Positions 23,409-35,125 of a stretch of DNA of 64,000 bases are shown here, one piece after another. The translations under genes were made by a program, and so were the position numbers. Source of the DNA: Climacium dendroides (taxonomy: Eukaryota > Streptophyta > Bryopsida > Hypnales > Climaciaceae); the NCBI GenBank assembly GCA_950106755.1, contig OX467083.1, positions 1,401,501 through 1,465,500 on the forward strand, read 5' to 3'. Position 1 is the first letter of the stretch. Every line of letters begins with the position of its first letter. Below the pieces are notes generated by a model. The model was given only the letters and a program-made list of their open reading frames with translations, ran no database searches and had not been told where the DNA came from.

Positions 23409-24220
23409 CCAACCACTGACTCAGTATTATAACTAAAGCTTCCCCCACAAGTATATAGGGGAGAATTATACCTCCATTTGGGGGGAGACATCTTCATTTG
23501 GTAAACAGTGTATAGATGAACCACACATAACCTACCGATTAACCTTTAAAAGACAGACCTATGACCATTGATTTCACCGTTCATGGCTCGTGGCTCATGG
23601 CTTACCGTTCATGGCTCATGGCTCAGTTTGTTGCCATTTTGCAACTAGATGTATAAATGTTTTTTTTTTAGAGATGAAATTACATTGTCTTCTTTACTTC
23701 ACAAGAGATTTAGATTTTCTTTTGTGGAAAATTGATTTTTTTGAAATTTTTTGAAGAATAAATGAAGAAAAATCACATCAAATGGAAAATTATTTCAAAG
23801 ACTTTGAAAATTTTACCATGTGTATATATTACAATGAAGAGCATCAAAGTGTGAACTCAATTTCCATGCCATTCTATAATCAAAATTCAATAGGCATTGA
23901 AAATACATGAAAAGTTCAAATTGCAATAAAATATTCAATATTAGGAATTTTTTTCAAAATTCAAACTGGAATAGAAACTAGAGTAGATGACCTCCATTTT
24001 GTTAGTTGGGTTCAAAGTCAAGAAATTTCATTTCTATGGAGAAATTTCAAATTTAGAGCATTGAACACCAATTTTCTAAAATACACTAAAATAGCATATT
24101 TTGCAATTTTCTTTTTTTGCTAACTTCTCATTCATATAGAGACAAACACTAACAAGACTGCAAATTCAATTGGATGCTCTTCATAACCCATCATGAAAGG
24201 TCAACAAGAAAAGTATAGAT
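23409..24220. other. AT-rich repeat-like sequence
   Basis: No gene. Near 23570-23630 the words CATGGCTCATGGCT and CGTTCATGGCTC repeat several times in short tandem. The remainder is A/T-rich without structure I can name. Confidence 0.4.
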
Positions 24221-24801
24221 CGGGGGTAGGTCACTCTATACATTTATAGAATCCACGTGAAGTGAAGATTTTGGATCCCTTACTTACTTCATAAAATTTG
24301 ATTTTAAAAAAAAATTTAAAATTTGAATAGTTTTTTCTACTTTGAAAAATTGTATTTTGAATTATTGATATTTTTAAATTGATAATAATTAGTTACAAAT
24401 TTTTGAAGAAAAAAGATACCCTATAGAGCTGAAAATAATTTTGGACCCCTTACTTACTTTATAAAAAATTGTTTAAAAAATGAACAAAAAAATCCTAAAA
24501 ATAACTCTCTATTGAAAGTTTATTTTTCTTAAATACTAATGCAATGGTCATCCAAATGTATTCTCTATAAATGTTTGAGTTGAAAAACATGCCATTTCAG
24601 TTCGTTTTTCAACTTATTATAATAGTGATTTTAAATGTCATTTGAGTTGAAATTTTTTGGCAATAGAAATCTATAGTCAATATTAATTAAAGATCAAAAT
24701 TATAGGTTGAAATTGTAATATATTCCAAAGTAAATAGGGGTTCAAAAAATCACTTTGCTACATTATGGTACACAAAATCCCCATAGAGTGACCTCCCCTC
24801 G
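24221..24801. mobile_element. hAT-like MITE, copy 1 (581 bp)
   Basis: The left end is CGGGGGTAGGTCACTCTATA and the right end is TATAGAGTGACCTCCCCTCG with minor differences, an inverted repeat of about 20 bp. The flanks GTATAGAT (24213-24220) and GTACAAAT (24802-24809) look like a decayed 8-bp target duplication with two transitions. The noncoding interior is present in opposite orientation in the element at 46.7-47.2 kb. An 8-bp duplication fits hAT; this is inference because no transposase is present. Confidence 0.6.
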
Positions 24802-25537
24802 GTACAAATGAAAAAATGCTTTCAAATTCTTTCCACCACATTAGATTGTCATCCAAACGCCATAAAATGGCACCTACGTTGTTTCAAAGTTAAACCATTG
24901 CGGACATGATGTAGAATACAACAAGGCAAATGAAATATTTCTAAAGGTGTAGAAATATAAATGAAGGGGATTGCTGGGATTATTGAAAGTTCTAAAATTT
25001 TAGCAATCATTGTGAATTTTGGAAGGCAAAAGTTGCACCAAACCCATGTCCAATGTGTAGACTATTAGAAAATTGCTCAAAGATAGAGTCATTGTTGTTG
25101 ATTGATAGATAGAAAATGAACACTTGGCAACGACAATATTATAACTATCTACATTTACAGAATATAAAATGTGCTCCACTAGTGTGTAATGGTGACAACG
25201 GAGGTATAGGTGACCCCTTTTGGGAGGACCAATAACCGGCTAATTGTTCAAGTGGAAGTGCCGTTAGAAACCTCCAACGGCTCTAAAACCATGTTTGTTG
25301 CATTCCCACCCAAGTATAACAACAAGAAAGTTGGCCGAAGTTGATGTTGCACCACTAAAGGCTTGGATGGTTGTCGCGATACCTTGCAATGTGGCAGCAA
25401 CAACCATTGCATTTGTGAATGCATTCCATGGTCGTTGAAGTTGAGTTGAGACAAATAACTTGGTGGAAATATAAATGGAGGGATACTTTTGGAGGTGGAC
25501 AAAAATACTAATTGCATACCTATGAGAAATTATTAGT
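24802..25537. other. Left flank of the CACTA element
   Basis: AT-rich DNA with no defended gene. GGTATAGGTGACCCC near 25203 resembles the hAT-like MITE ends and may be a fragment of one. Confidence 0.35.
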
Positions 25538-25867
25538 AAGCACTACAACAATGGCAGTGTTTTATGACTGCAAAATTATGACTAAGGATGACTGGCGACT
25601 GCTTGCAGTCATATTCTTGAAGGCCAACACTTTGGGGAGAAATATGAATGCAAAATATGACTACCAGTCATTTTTACGCCTTGTACTTCACAAGTGTATA
25701 CTATACGGCTATTAGAAATACCAAAGTACTTCATAGGGAACATAGGGAACATGTTTGGGAACGTTGAATCATATTATCAATTATATATTCATAGTAGTGA
25801 ATTTTTTTTTGTTTTGGGCAATTCAAGAAAAATACGGGCAATTCTAAAAAAAATATAAATAAGCCAT

Positions 25868-26023
25868 CATTTAAAATTTTGAAATCCTAGTCACCTACTT
25901 TTTCGGATTTTGAATCCTAGTCACCACTTTTTTAGTGTTTCGAGACCCTAGCCATAATTTTTTTAGGGTTTTAGAACCCTAACCGCTACTTTTTAGGGTT
26001 TTGAAACCCTAGCCATCACTTCT
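25868..26023. repeat. Short tandem repeats around AAACCCTAG inside the CACTA element
   Basis: Five imperfect units of about 31 bp share TTTTGAAACCCTAGYCACYACTTT. Their sequence diverges steadily from left to right, as in a slowly decaying tandem array. Confidence 0.7.
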
Positions 26024-26039
26024 TGTGGTTCTTCTTCCT

Positions 26040-26640
26040 TACCTTCTATTGTCTTTTAACTCTCATTTGTTGTTGCTTTTTGTTGCATCTCAACTCTTGT
26101 TTCTTGTTGCTCTTTACTTCATGTTTCTTGCTTCTTATTGTTGCATCTAAATTCTTTTTTCTCTTACATTTGAACTCTTTCTTCTTTTTAGTTCTTGTTT
26201 TGTAGTTTTTACTTCTTATTTCTTCTTGTTGCATCTACACTCTCATTTCTTGTTGTTTCTTGTTATGTCTTAGTTGGTGCTTTTTGTTTCTTCTTGTGTC
26301 TTAATTGTTGCTTCTTATTTCCTCTTGTGTCTTAATTGTTACTTCATGTTGTGTCTTAGTTGTTGTTTCTTGTTTTGTGTTTCTTCTTGCGTTTTAGTTC
26401 TTGTTTCTTGTTTCTTGTTTCTTGTTGTGTCTTAGTTGTTATTTTTTGTTTCTTGTTGTGTCTTAGTTGTTGCTTCTTGTTTCTTGTTGTGTCTTAGTTG
26501 TTGCTTAGTTGTTGTTTCTTATTTCTTGTTGCATCTTAACTTTTACTTATTGTTATTTCTTAATACTTATCTTTTTTTTCTTGTTTCCTCCATCATCAAT
26601 CTTATTCTTCCTATCCTAAACTTGAGCTACATATTTTGTA
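26040..26640. repeat. T-rich tandem array inside the CACTA element
   Basis: Imperfect repeats of about 24 bp with the core TTCTTGTTGTGTCTTAGTTG fill this block. Open frames across it give Phe/Leu/Cys-rich low-complexity peptides that should not be taken as proteins. Confidence 0.7.
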
Positions 26641-27060
26641 TTGTTATAAGCCTTTGAAGGTTGAGCTTTGTTGTTCAATCACTAACAATTAACCTCTCAT
26701 TTCTTTAATTGTATATGCAAGCACCAAAAGTTGAAACAAAGACATTGGAGGCTACTTACAACCCAATGAAGTCATCTTCACATTATTGTAAGGATTGTAG
26801 GTCTTATTGGATTGTATGAATGATTCATTGTAATATATATATTTTGTATTAGTGACTAATAAATGTCAATGAAGATAATTGTATTTGTTCTTGCATTCTC
26901 CTTCTTTAATATGGTTATCTCTCATACATCTCTAAAATCATATATTATGTATTCATTTTTAATTGCATGAGACTTTTTATTCAATTGTCAAATTATCTTG
27001 ATGTATGATAGTTATATATCATGTCCATTTAAAATGCATTAAAAATGTGATTGTAGTTAG

Positions 27061-27958
27061 TAATATGACTGACGAGAGTCGTATTCTACATCATTCAAAA
27101 ATATGACTCATAAGAATCATTTTTCACATTAACAAGAATATGACTCACCGTAGTCATATTCCACATTACTGCAAAATATGATTCACCCTAGTTATATTCC
27201 ATGTAACCAAAAAATATGACTCATTGTAGTCATATTCCATGTTACTACAAAATATGACTGACCACAGTCATATTCCATATCACTGCAAAAAATGACTCAC
27301 CACAGTCATATTCCATATTCAAAAATATGACTCATAAGAATCATTTTTCACATTAACAAGAATATGACTCACCGCAGTCATATTTCACATTACTGCAAAA
27401 TATGATTCACCCTAGTTATATTCCATGTAACCAAAAAATATGACTCATTGTAGTCATATTCCATGTTACTACAAAATATGACTGACCACAGTCATATTCC
27501 ATATCACTGCAAAAAATGACTCACTGCAGTCATATTCCATATTCAAAAATATGACTCATAAGAATCATTTTTCACATTAACAAGAATATGACTCACCGCA
27601 GTCATATTCCACATTACTGCAAAATATGACTCACTCTAGTTATATTCCATGTAACCAAAAAATATGACTCATTGTAGTCATATTCCATGTTACTACAAAA
27701 TATGACTGACCGCAGTTATATTCCATATCACTTCAAAAAATGACTCACCATAGTCATATTTCACATCACTACAAAATATGACTCACTGCAGTCATATTCC
27801 ATGTCATCAAAAAATATGACTCACCATAGTCATATTCCACGTCATCAAAAAATATAACTCATCACAGTCATATTTCACGTCATCAAAAAATATGACTCAT
27901 CGCAGTCATATTCCACGTCATCAAAAAATATGACTCGACGTAGTCGTATTCCACGTAG
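27061..27958. repeat. 38-bp palindromic unit array with 224-bp higher-order period
   Basis: About 23 units of roughly 38 bp each carry an imperfect palindrome, ATATGACTCACNGNAGTCATAT, then a spacer such as TCCATRTYACTRCAAA. A distinctive unit, ATATGACTCATAAGAATCAT, starts at 27101, 27325 and 27549, exactly 224 bp apart, and the five units after it repeat in the same order. So blocks of six units were duplicated as a group. After 27750 the units become more uniform with a CATCAAAAA spacer. Confidence 0.85.
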
Positions 27959-28242
27959 GATTTTTTTATTTGCCCGGGCAACCCAAGAAAAAATCAAAAA
28001 TCCCTAGGATAGTCAAAGTATACGCCTAGTTGACATACTATGGCTAAAAATGGATATTTATACCCCTCAACCCATATGACTGCCAATATGACTGATGTTT
28101 GAAGCGACTGCTTCTAAACGACTAGAGGCAGTCATATTCCAAGTCATCTACAGTGATTTCTGCGTGAGTCATATTTTTTGATTTTACGACTCAATGCAGT
28201 CATATTTTGCAATCATAAAACACTGTTTTTGTTGTAGTGAAG

Positions 28243-31200
28243 GATGTATGGGGTGCATTTTAAGAGCGAAAGCTGATAGGGACATACTAAAAGATTGAGG
28301 GAAGACTTGCTGGCTATAGCCAGCACTAATATAGATGTTTCTACACTCATGGCCAATTTGTTTTGCCGCTTCGAGAAATTAAGGTTAATGTGTGCAAAAG
28401 CAAAGATGAAGAAGAATGGGAAAAAATCCCTCAAAAATGAATATCTTATTGGTTTTGTCCTTTAACAAAGATTGTGGCATTGACTTGGTTTATGAAGTTT
28501 CCAAATCTTATCTACAACTGCATTCATATGGAATGTGGTGAGCATTTGGTTGAAGTGGAGATGTATTGAAGAAGGATAATTACCGAATTGGAAATTATCC
28601 TATTAGTATAATAAGTTCGTTCCAAGGGAGACTTGTCAATGGGAATTTTATATCAACAAAGAAATGATCTTTGACTTCTAGTTCTGATTAAGGATCTATT
28701 TTCAATTCAATTGCTCAACACTCCAATTTGGAAAATAATGACAATCATCACTACAACGACACTTCAAACTCAAACTTAGACTTTTACTCCAAATTTCACC
28801 ATTCAACATGCACTTCTCATACACACTTATTCCAACTTGAATTCACTCACATACATTGCAACCAATTAGGCCTAAAATTTTATCATATTAATTTAGATGG
28901 TGAGCACATCACCAATTACAAGTTTTTAAAATATTTTTCAATCATATTTCAATCACCACATTAATTAGTTTTTTACTCAATTTATCATCAAATTTCACAA
29001 CCACTTAGCATATTCAATCTTCCTACTAGCTTCCATCACTAACTTCATAACACCATCTCACCCACACATCCATCATAAAAAAACTAAAAATACGCAGCCA
29101 ACTTGGAGCTAGGACTCGCATTGGCACTCTCAACAGTGGGTAAAAGAAAATGAAATGGAAAACCAACCTAATAGGCAACCAAAGCCTGACGGTTACCAAT
29201 TTGGAGAGGATGACAAACTACCCAAAACTACCTAATTGGAATTTACACAACTACCTACAAGTCATTGGATTCCAACTTGGAATTGACCACAAAGAAAACT
29301 GAATCCTTCACTTTCATCCTACATCCAAAATCGCACGCCTTCCTACTTGAAATCTCTGTAGACCACTAATCTTGACCTCCAAATTGGTTAACTATACACT
29401 CAAAAATACCAACTTGGAACAAAAATATGAAAAACATATGACCAATACTATTTTAAAACACACAAAATCACTCGAAGATTCACAAAATTTCTAACCAATT
29501 GGACTATCTACAAGATGTGGATTTTGACTAGTTGGCTTACAAGATAAGTTTATTAGATGCTTCTTGAGAGATAGAGCCTTAAGATTACATTGTTCTTGTT
29601 CAATAGAAATGTGTTTTTTTCATCTAGATCCATTACTGTCTCATAGCTTCATCTAAAACAACTATCTTTAGAATTTGTTCTTAATCAAGTGTGAGCTAGT
29701 AGAATTTTTTTCAATCAACAATAAAACCAACTATTGTCTGTTGTAAGATACTCTATTGTGCCATTGGAGAGGGGCCTTTCCATTTGTGGTATTCCTACCT
29801 TATAGTAATTCAAAACAATTTGTTTTTTTAGCCATTTAGAGGTGGGGTTTTACTTTTAAGGTGTGTATACACTGCCTAAAATATAGCATGCAGTACAAAA
29901 ATCTAGGTATTGATTACACAAGATATATGCATCAAAACATAAGAGTCTAAAATAACTAAACGCAAAATTGCACAAATAAGTAATTCAACATATTTTCTAT
30001 TATTATATTAAAAAACTTTTGAGGAGATCTTGTTGGTAGTCAAAGGGAGATTCTAGATTTTATTAAAATGTATTTTTTGGACACAACATAAATAAACTAC
30101 ACATTTTCAAAATGCTTAAAACTAGGGTTTAGGGTAACCAACTATAGACTCTTATAAATAGTGGAAGTACATTTTGGGCAAGAAACTAGAGTGGTCAATT
30201 TTAGAAAGTAATTGTCACAAAAATTTACAATTAGGTCTGGAATAGCATGGGGCCTTTGCAATGGAAATGCTTTGTATGTTGTCTTTGATGCCCTTAAACA
30301 CCTTAAATAAAGGCAAATTTGTCTTAAAACTCCCTTTTTCCAAATTCCTGTCCTATAATTCCTACTATGTCCTAAAAATTGTCATTAATAGCTTTGGTTG
30401 GGCATAAATCTTTGACAATAGCTCCAAACAACTTGAAACTTTGCCACAATATAAATCAACTCTCCAACCATTGATATATAAATTTTCATAACATTCTAAG
30501 ATATTTTTCAACTTTGGTGAACATTTTTCCACTACTAACTTTCTAACTCTTTGTGAGCGTTTATTTACTAAAGTTTTTATTTTTATTTTCTGTAAAGTGC
30601 CATAGTGACGATATTAAATGTAAAAGTGGTTCTTTAAATTTCAACATTCATCCACATAATGAATAGAAAACATTACATTAGCACATATCACATATCCACC
30701 ATTCTATTTTCATCTACAGTTTGGCGATTTCATCCAAGATTTTTTTTAATTTGAAGTTTTCTAGTGATTTACAAGTTTTTTTCCTGTTTTTTTCCCTATA
30801 AGTGTGGTGCTAGGCCAAAAACTTTGGTGCAATTTTGTACCAAATCGCTAGAAAAAAAAATTGTTATTTATCCACCTAAGATAAATATACAAGCACAACC
30901 AGGTTCTTCTATTTAGGGTTGATTTTTCTATTGGAGTAAAACTTGTTTTGAATTTCCAAAAAGCTAATCTATAAGATGATAATCTAAAATCACTATTTGG
31001 TTGTTTTCAAAAGATTCTATCCTACATTCTATTCCATTTTCCAAGGCCCGTCACTTTTTTTGTGAGTTTATTATTTTTAAACTTTGATATTTTGTTTCTT
31101 GTAGAGTCTAAAATTGCATGTATATATTGCTAAAGAACTTAAGATTTGGACTATTCTAGTGAAAGTTATGGGTGGATGAAGTTTGATAGCTAATTGGTAC

Positions 31201-32110
31201 TTCAAAACTTCATCCGCTATTTCCTACTAATCTATAATCTGAAATCAATTTTTGCCTTTACTATTGACTTTAGATTCTTACTATTATCTAAATTTCCATT
31301 CTTGTTCCTTTTGGATGAAATAGAATAACTTTCATCCAATCTAGCTCCTAAACTTCATGTACTCATATCTCATTTATTCTAAGTTGGTTTTGAATATATT
31401 TTATGTTTTTGGATAGGAATTTCTTTGCTACAACACGTGGAATCTAAGAGCTCCTTCCTTTCCCTTCCATTTCTTTCGGTTCCTTTTTTTTCCCTTGTTT
31501 CTTTCTACACTATTCTCCGTACCACATTAAATAAGGGTGGTTGGAGACCACCAACTACTTCTACAAGGACCAATACATGGATCAACTACTACTTACACTT
31601 GAACTACCTATGCGTTGGGTTATCCTAACCACCATCTAATGGTGGAGGATGACCCTTGAGATTTCCTCCCTAACTTGTCCTTTTGGCCCCTCCTATCTAA
31701 ACCAACTCTCTACTATTCTCACTCCATCTTCTTCTCTTCTCCCACCTAGATGTCTTGGACGTTAGTCATTGAAGCTTGGAGCTTGTGTTGGTGTTGTTGT
31801 GTGTGAGAATTTGCAGGCTATGGATGACGTTTTTCCTTCTACCTTGCCTCCCTTTCCTTCCTATGGCATTTTTCCTTAGCTTCTCTTTACTTCTGTTCTA
31901 CTTACTTCTATTGGTAGCCTTTGCCTACTTCATTAGTGATCTACTCTACCTCATAACCTATCTCTATTAGTGGTCAACTCTATTTCCTATCCTACCTCCA
32001 TTAGCATCCTACTTTAACCTCTTGACTTTATTTGGTTTCTTTCTTTAATCTCCCAAATGAGGGTTTTTGATCAAAAAAGGAAAAAACAAATTTGATAGGG
32101 ACGCCATAGG
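28243..32110. other. AT-rich intergenic DNA right of the CACTA element
   Basis: At 28294-28440 the plus strand has an open stretch without ATG start, LREDLLAIASTNID followed by FCRFEKLRL and a lysine-rich tail. It looks like a coding remnant that the CACTA insertion separated from its left part, but I recognise no family. The rest, including Phe/Leu-rich frames at 31425-31628 and 31776-31970, shows no gene, RNA or clear repeat boundary. Confidence 0.35.
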
Positions 32111-32119
32111 CTTGCGCTA

Positions 32120-32320
32120 GCTGGGGAATCAACTACTAGAGCTTAGCGTTGGGAACCAATTGCTAGAGGCCCGACTTTTAGGAGCTTGGCTACTGGGGAG
32201 CCCAACCATCGATTTCATAGTTGAAGCACCTGGCCACTAGGAAAATCCAGCTTGTTGGGAGAACCCAATTTGTTAGAGGAATCCAATTTACTAGAAGAAC
32301 CCAACTTGTTGAGAGATTAG
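32120..32320. repeat. Degenerate short tandem repeats
   Basis: Units of about 21 bp around AACCCAACTTGTTRGRAGAA repeat with many changes. The matching open frame (TRKIQLVGRTQFVRGIQFTR) is a by-product of the repeats. Confidence 0.5.
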
Positions 32321-32754
32321 TTGGACCGCACAAAAGAAAAGAACACAAAAAGAAATTGTTACTAGGACTTGGGGTAGTAATGGAGGAGGGGAACAAACCT
32401 TAGGGACTAGCCCATGGTTTCCCCTTTTTGGACACTAAACCTTGAACTAGTTCCTAAATGTTTTGAACCTAAAATTTGAAATTGGCCACGTGGTGAATCC
32501 AAGGTTTCATTGAAAGATTGGTTTAATACCAAATCTAAGACTTTTTGGCCAATAATGTTTAAACTCCGTTCTTTAACAAAATTTTAACACACAATCTAAG
32601 ACTTCAAAATTGAAGGGGGGTTCAAAGCTTTGTTGTTCTAGTTGGGCCTACAAAAATATGTGTAAAGTTCAAATGAGGTTAGTGGATTATGGTAGCTAGG
32701 ACACACTTAGGACACATTAGAGAGGCTCAAGTTAGTATGAAGGTGGATTAGTGT

Positions 32755-33115
32755 AAACTCAAAACTTCACACTAAAGGCCTTCCAAAGCGGCATCGCCAA
32801 GGTACAATGGAGTTGCTCTAGGGTTAGTACAATGACAAAATAGGGAGTCCAAGACCTTAAAAGAACATGACGACAAGAGACTTCATAAGGTTAGTAGAAA
32901 TGAGCACCCAAAGTTCTAAAAAGACTTGTAATACATAGTATACAAAGATACACAATGCAAGGAACCCCAAAGACCTTTACAAACTTACATAAGTTATTAC
33001 AATGAAACTTGACTACAAGCTAGAGGCCTCCCAAAGCAGCAGCACGGTATGGCAGAGGGTTGGCTCTAGGGTTAGTACAACAACCAAAAAATGACTCCAA
33101 CAACAAGTTAGTATG
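32755..33115. repeat. Diverged direct duplication, period about 250 bp
   Basis: The segment at 32770-32860 (AGGCCTTCCAAAGCGGC, GCTCTAGGGTTAGTACAA) recurs at 33022-33110 (AGGCCTCCCAAAGCAGC, GCTCTAGGGTTAGTACAA). Both copies are noncoding. Confidence 0.6.
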
Positions 33116-35040
33116 ACAAAGACTCACAACGCATGCACAAATGTAGACAAGTGAGAAGGGACTCCAAAGTCCTTCACAAAGCTTGAAAAACACAAACAAT
33201 GAAGTACAAAAAGGCTCCAAAAACATCATTAAAAGTTTTTTGGCCAAAAATGCCAAGGAAATTTAACATAACTTAGATCCAATGAACCCAAGTACAACAA
33301 ATAGGAGTGTTTGGAGAAGGAGATGGGTGTCCTTTTATACTCTTTTAAAGCACCCCCTTCTCTCCATTTTTTTCTTATGGTAACCCTATCACTTAAGATT
33401 TTCATCCTAATCTCTTAGACTTTCATCCTTATCTTCTAGGATTTCTACTTTCTATGTTGGTCAAAACTCTAATTTTTGGAAATTAACTCCAAATCATAAA
33501 TAAATTGTGCCATTAGCTTCAAAAGGTCATTTTTAATCTTATGAATCCCACCACCTCTTTTTCCTTTGCCAAAAGATCAAGGAAGACTAGTGCCAACTTA
33601 AAATAATTAAAAAAATCTAACTTTTGGAAGTTACCTTTTCTAATAAAGGTGACTAGCTAGGGTTGTTTATAAAGCTCAAGGTAATGATAGAATACCCTTT
33701 GTTGACTTTTTTTTTACTTTGTATGCTCTTGGGACCCTAGTCAACTCCATGTAAATATTGCTATGTTGTAAATTTAGAGTAATCTTGTCAATATGGATAA
33801 TTCTCACTATCAAAATGTCTTGAAATTTATTGGGGCACATTATTAATATAAAATGATATATTCTAATTTTTAGTGAAATTTTACTGCAACCTAAGTAATT
33901 TCTAAGAATTTTCCATCGTAGGTTTTAGTAGTTGACCATCCGAAAAGGATATCTTTACAAGTCAGAAAATTCCAAAACTTTTTATGGAACCTCTTATAGA
34001 ATTCCACAAAGCACGTGCAAGCTTACATTTTTCTTTTGCACGTTCTAAGAAGGAGGATAAAATCCCACTCCCTCTTTATAATACTAGTATCTAGAAATCT
34101 TTCACAAATAAGGAAATCTTAGCAAATTGATTTGACTTCTAATTCCTTGGTATGATCCCAACCCTAAATCACTCTTTGTTGTCCATAGATTCTTCTGCGA
34201 ATCCACTTTGAAGTGGTAACTTTTGTAGGCTAACAATTAGAGTTTCTATTATATTTTTTATGTAATGGAAAAACTGAAACATATCTTTGGGAATGTGCCT
34301 AAGGATCTCACTAGACTTCCCTCAAACCAATTTACCTATGATAGATTGCTTGCACTAGCAGTTCAATTCCTTTAGGGCAATATCACTCAAACCTTTTAAC
34401 TTCCACCAATCCTTGGTTTCTAACCTATATATAGGTGGATATTTAGGATATTCTAGGTATAAAAATATATTTTAAATCAAAAGCTATATTGGCATGTAAC
34501 ATACCTATTTTGGTTCTACACTATTTTTTGGGCTTTTTGTATATAATTGTAATCTAAATTGCAAAATTTGAAAAATAAAACAAAACTATGAGTCCCAAGT
34601 GACAAATTAGGGGCTCACACCCTTCCTACTATTTTTACATGCTAATTGTATTTTATACATAAGTCATAGATCCCAAGTCCATTGAAGCTAAAACTTCGAC
34701 ACAAGATAGTAGATAAAATAAAGATGGTAACCTCTAAGTTTCATTGCTATAACATAAAGTCTCAATAAGAAAGAAGCTCTTCAATACACCCTCCTTGATT
34801 GCCTTAGAATCCAAACACCTCCTCGTCAAAGCCTCCTAATTTTTTTATAATAGATTTAGATCCGAAACTTAGCATAATAGTAGATTAAGTATTTAATAAC
34901 TTAAATCCAAAAATGATTCATCCAAAACTTTTTCAAAATGCAATACAAAATCCCCTCACATAAATGTTTTTCCCATATAAATCAAAAACAGCAGCATAAC
35001 TTTGCACCTCTAGTGCCTCCCACACACCCCAAACACCAAA
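33116..35040. other. AT-rich intergenic DNA
   Basis: Nothing recognisable. Frames are short and no repeat boundary could be placed. Confidence 0.4.
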
Positions 35041-35125
35041 AACAAAGAGAGAGAAAGATTGAAAAAGAGAGAAAAAGAGAGAAAAAGAAAGAAAGAAAGA
35101 AAAAGAGAGAAAGAGACAAAGACCA
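35041..35125. repeat. GA-rich low-complexity tract
   Basis: A purine tract of GAAA and GAGA words. Open frames over it (Lys/Arg/Glu-rich on one strand, Phe/Ser-rich on the other) are artefacts of composition. Confidence 0.85.

Larger units (their letters stand above)
25541..28239. mobile_element. Non-autonomous CACTA (En/Spm) transposon, 2.7 kb
   Basis: The left end CACTACAACAATGGCAGTGT and the complement of the right end, CACTACAACAAAAACAGTGT, match closely. Inverted similarity continues through TTTTATGAYTGCAAAA to about 45 bp. It is flanked by a perfect 3-bp duplication AAG (25538-25540 and 28240-28242). Both features are diagnostic of plant CACTA elements. There is no transposase frame. 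Inside, in order, are subterminal motifs (GACTGC, AGTCATATT), a block of five roughly 31-bp AAACCCTAG-type repeats, a T-rich TTCTTGTTGTGTCTTAG block, about 400 bp of unassigned sequence, and a long array of ATATGACT...AGTCATAT units. In active members of the family subterminal repeats bind the element's own protein; here the array is expanded. Confidence 0.88.

Noticed and set aside
26023..26657. Phe/Leu/Cys-rich frames resembling membrane proteins
   Set aside because: They are produced by the T-rich tandem array inside the CACTA element.
27061..27958. CRISPR-like array of regularly spaced repeats
   Set aside because: The spacers are also repeated, the units are palindromic and lie inside a CACTA element; this is a plant tandem repeat.
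28750..28765. CACTACAACGAC as a possible second CACTA end
   Set aside because: No partner end, no duplication and no subterminal repeats nearby.
28243..35000. LTR retrotransposon
   Set aside because: I looked for paired TG...CA direct repeats and for protease, reverse transcriptase or integrase motifs and found none; decayed copies cannot be excluded.
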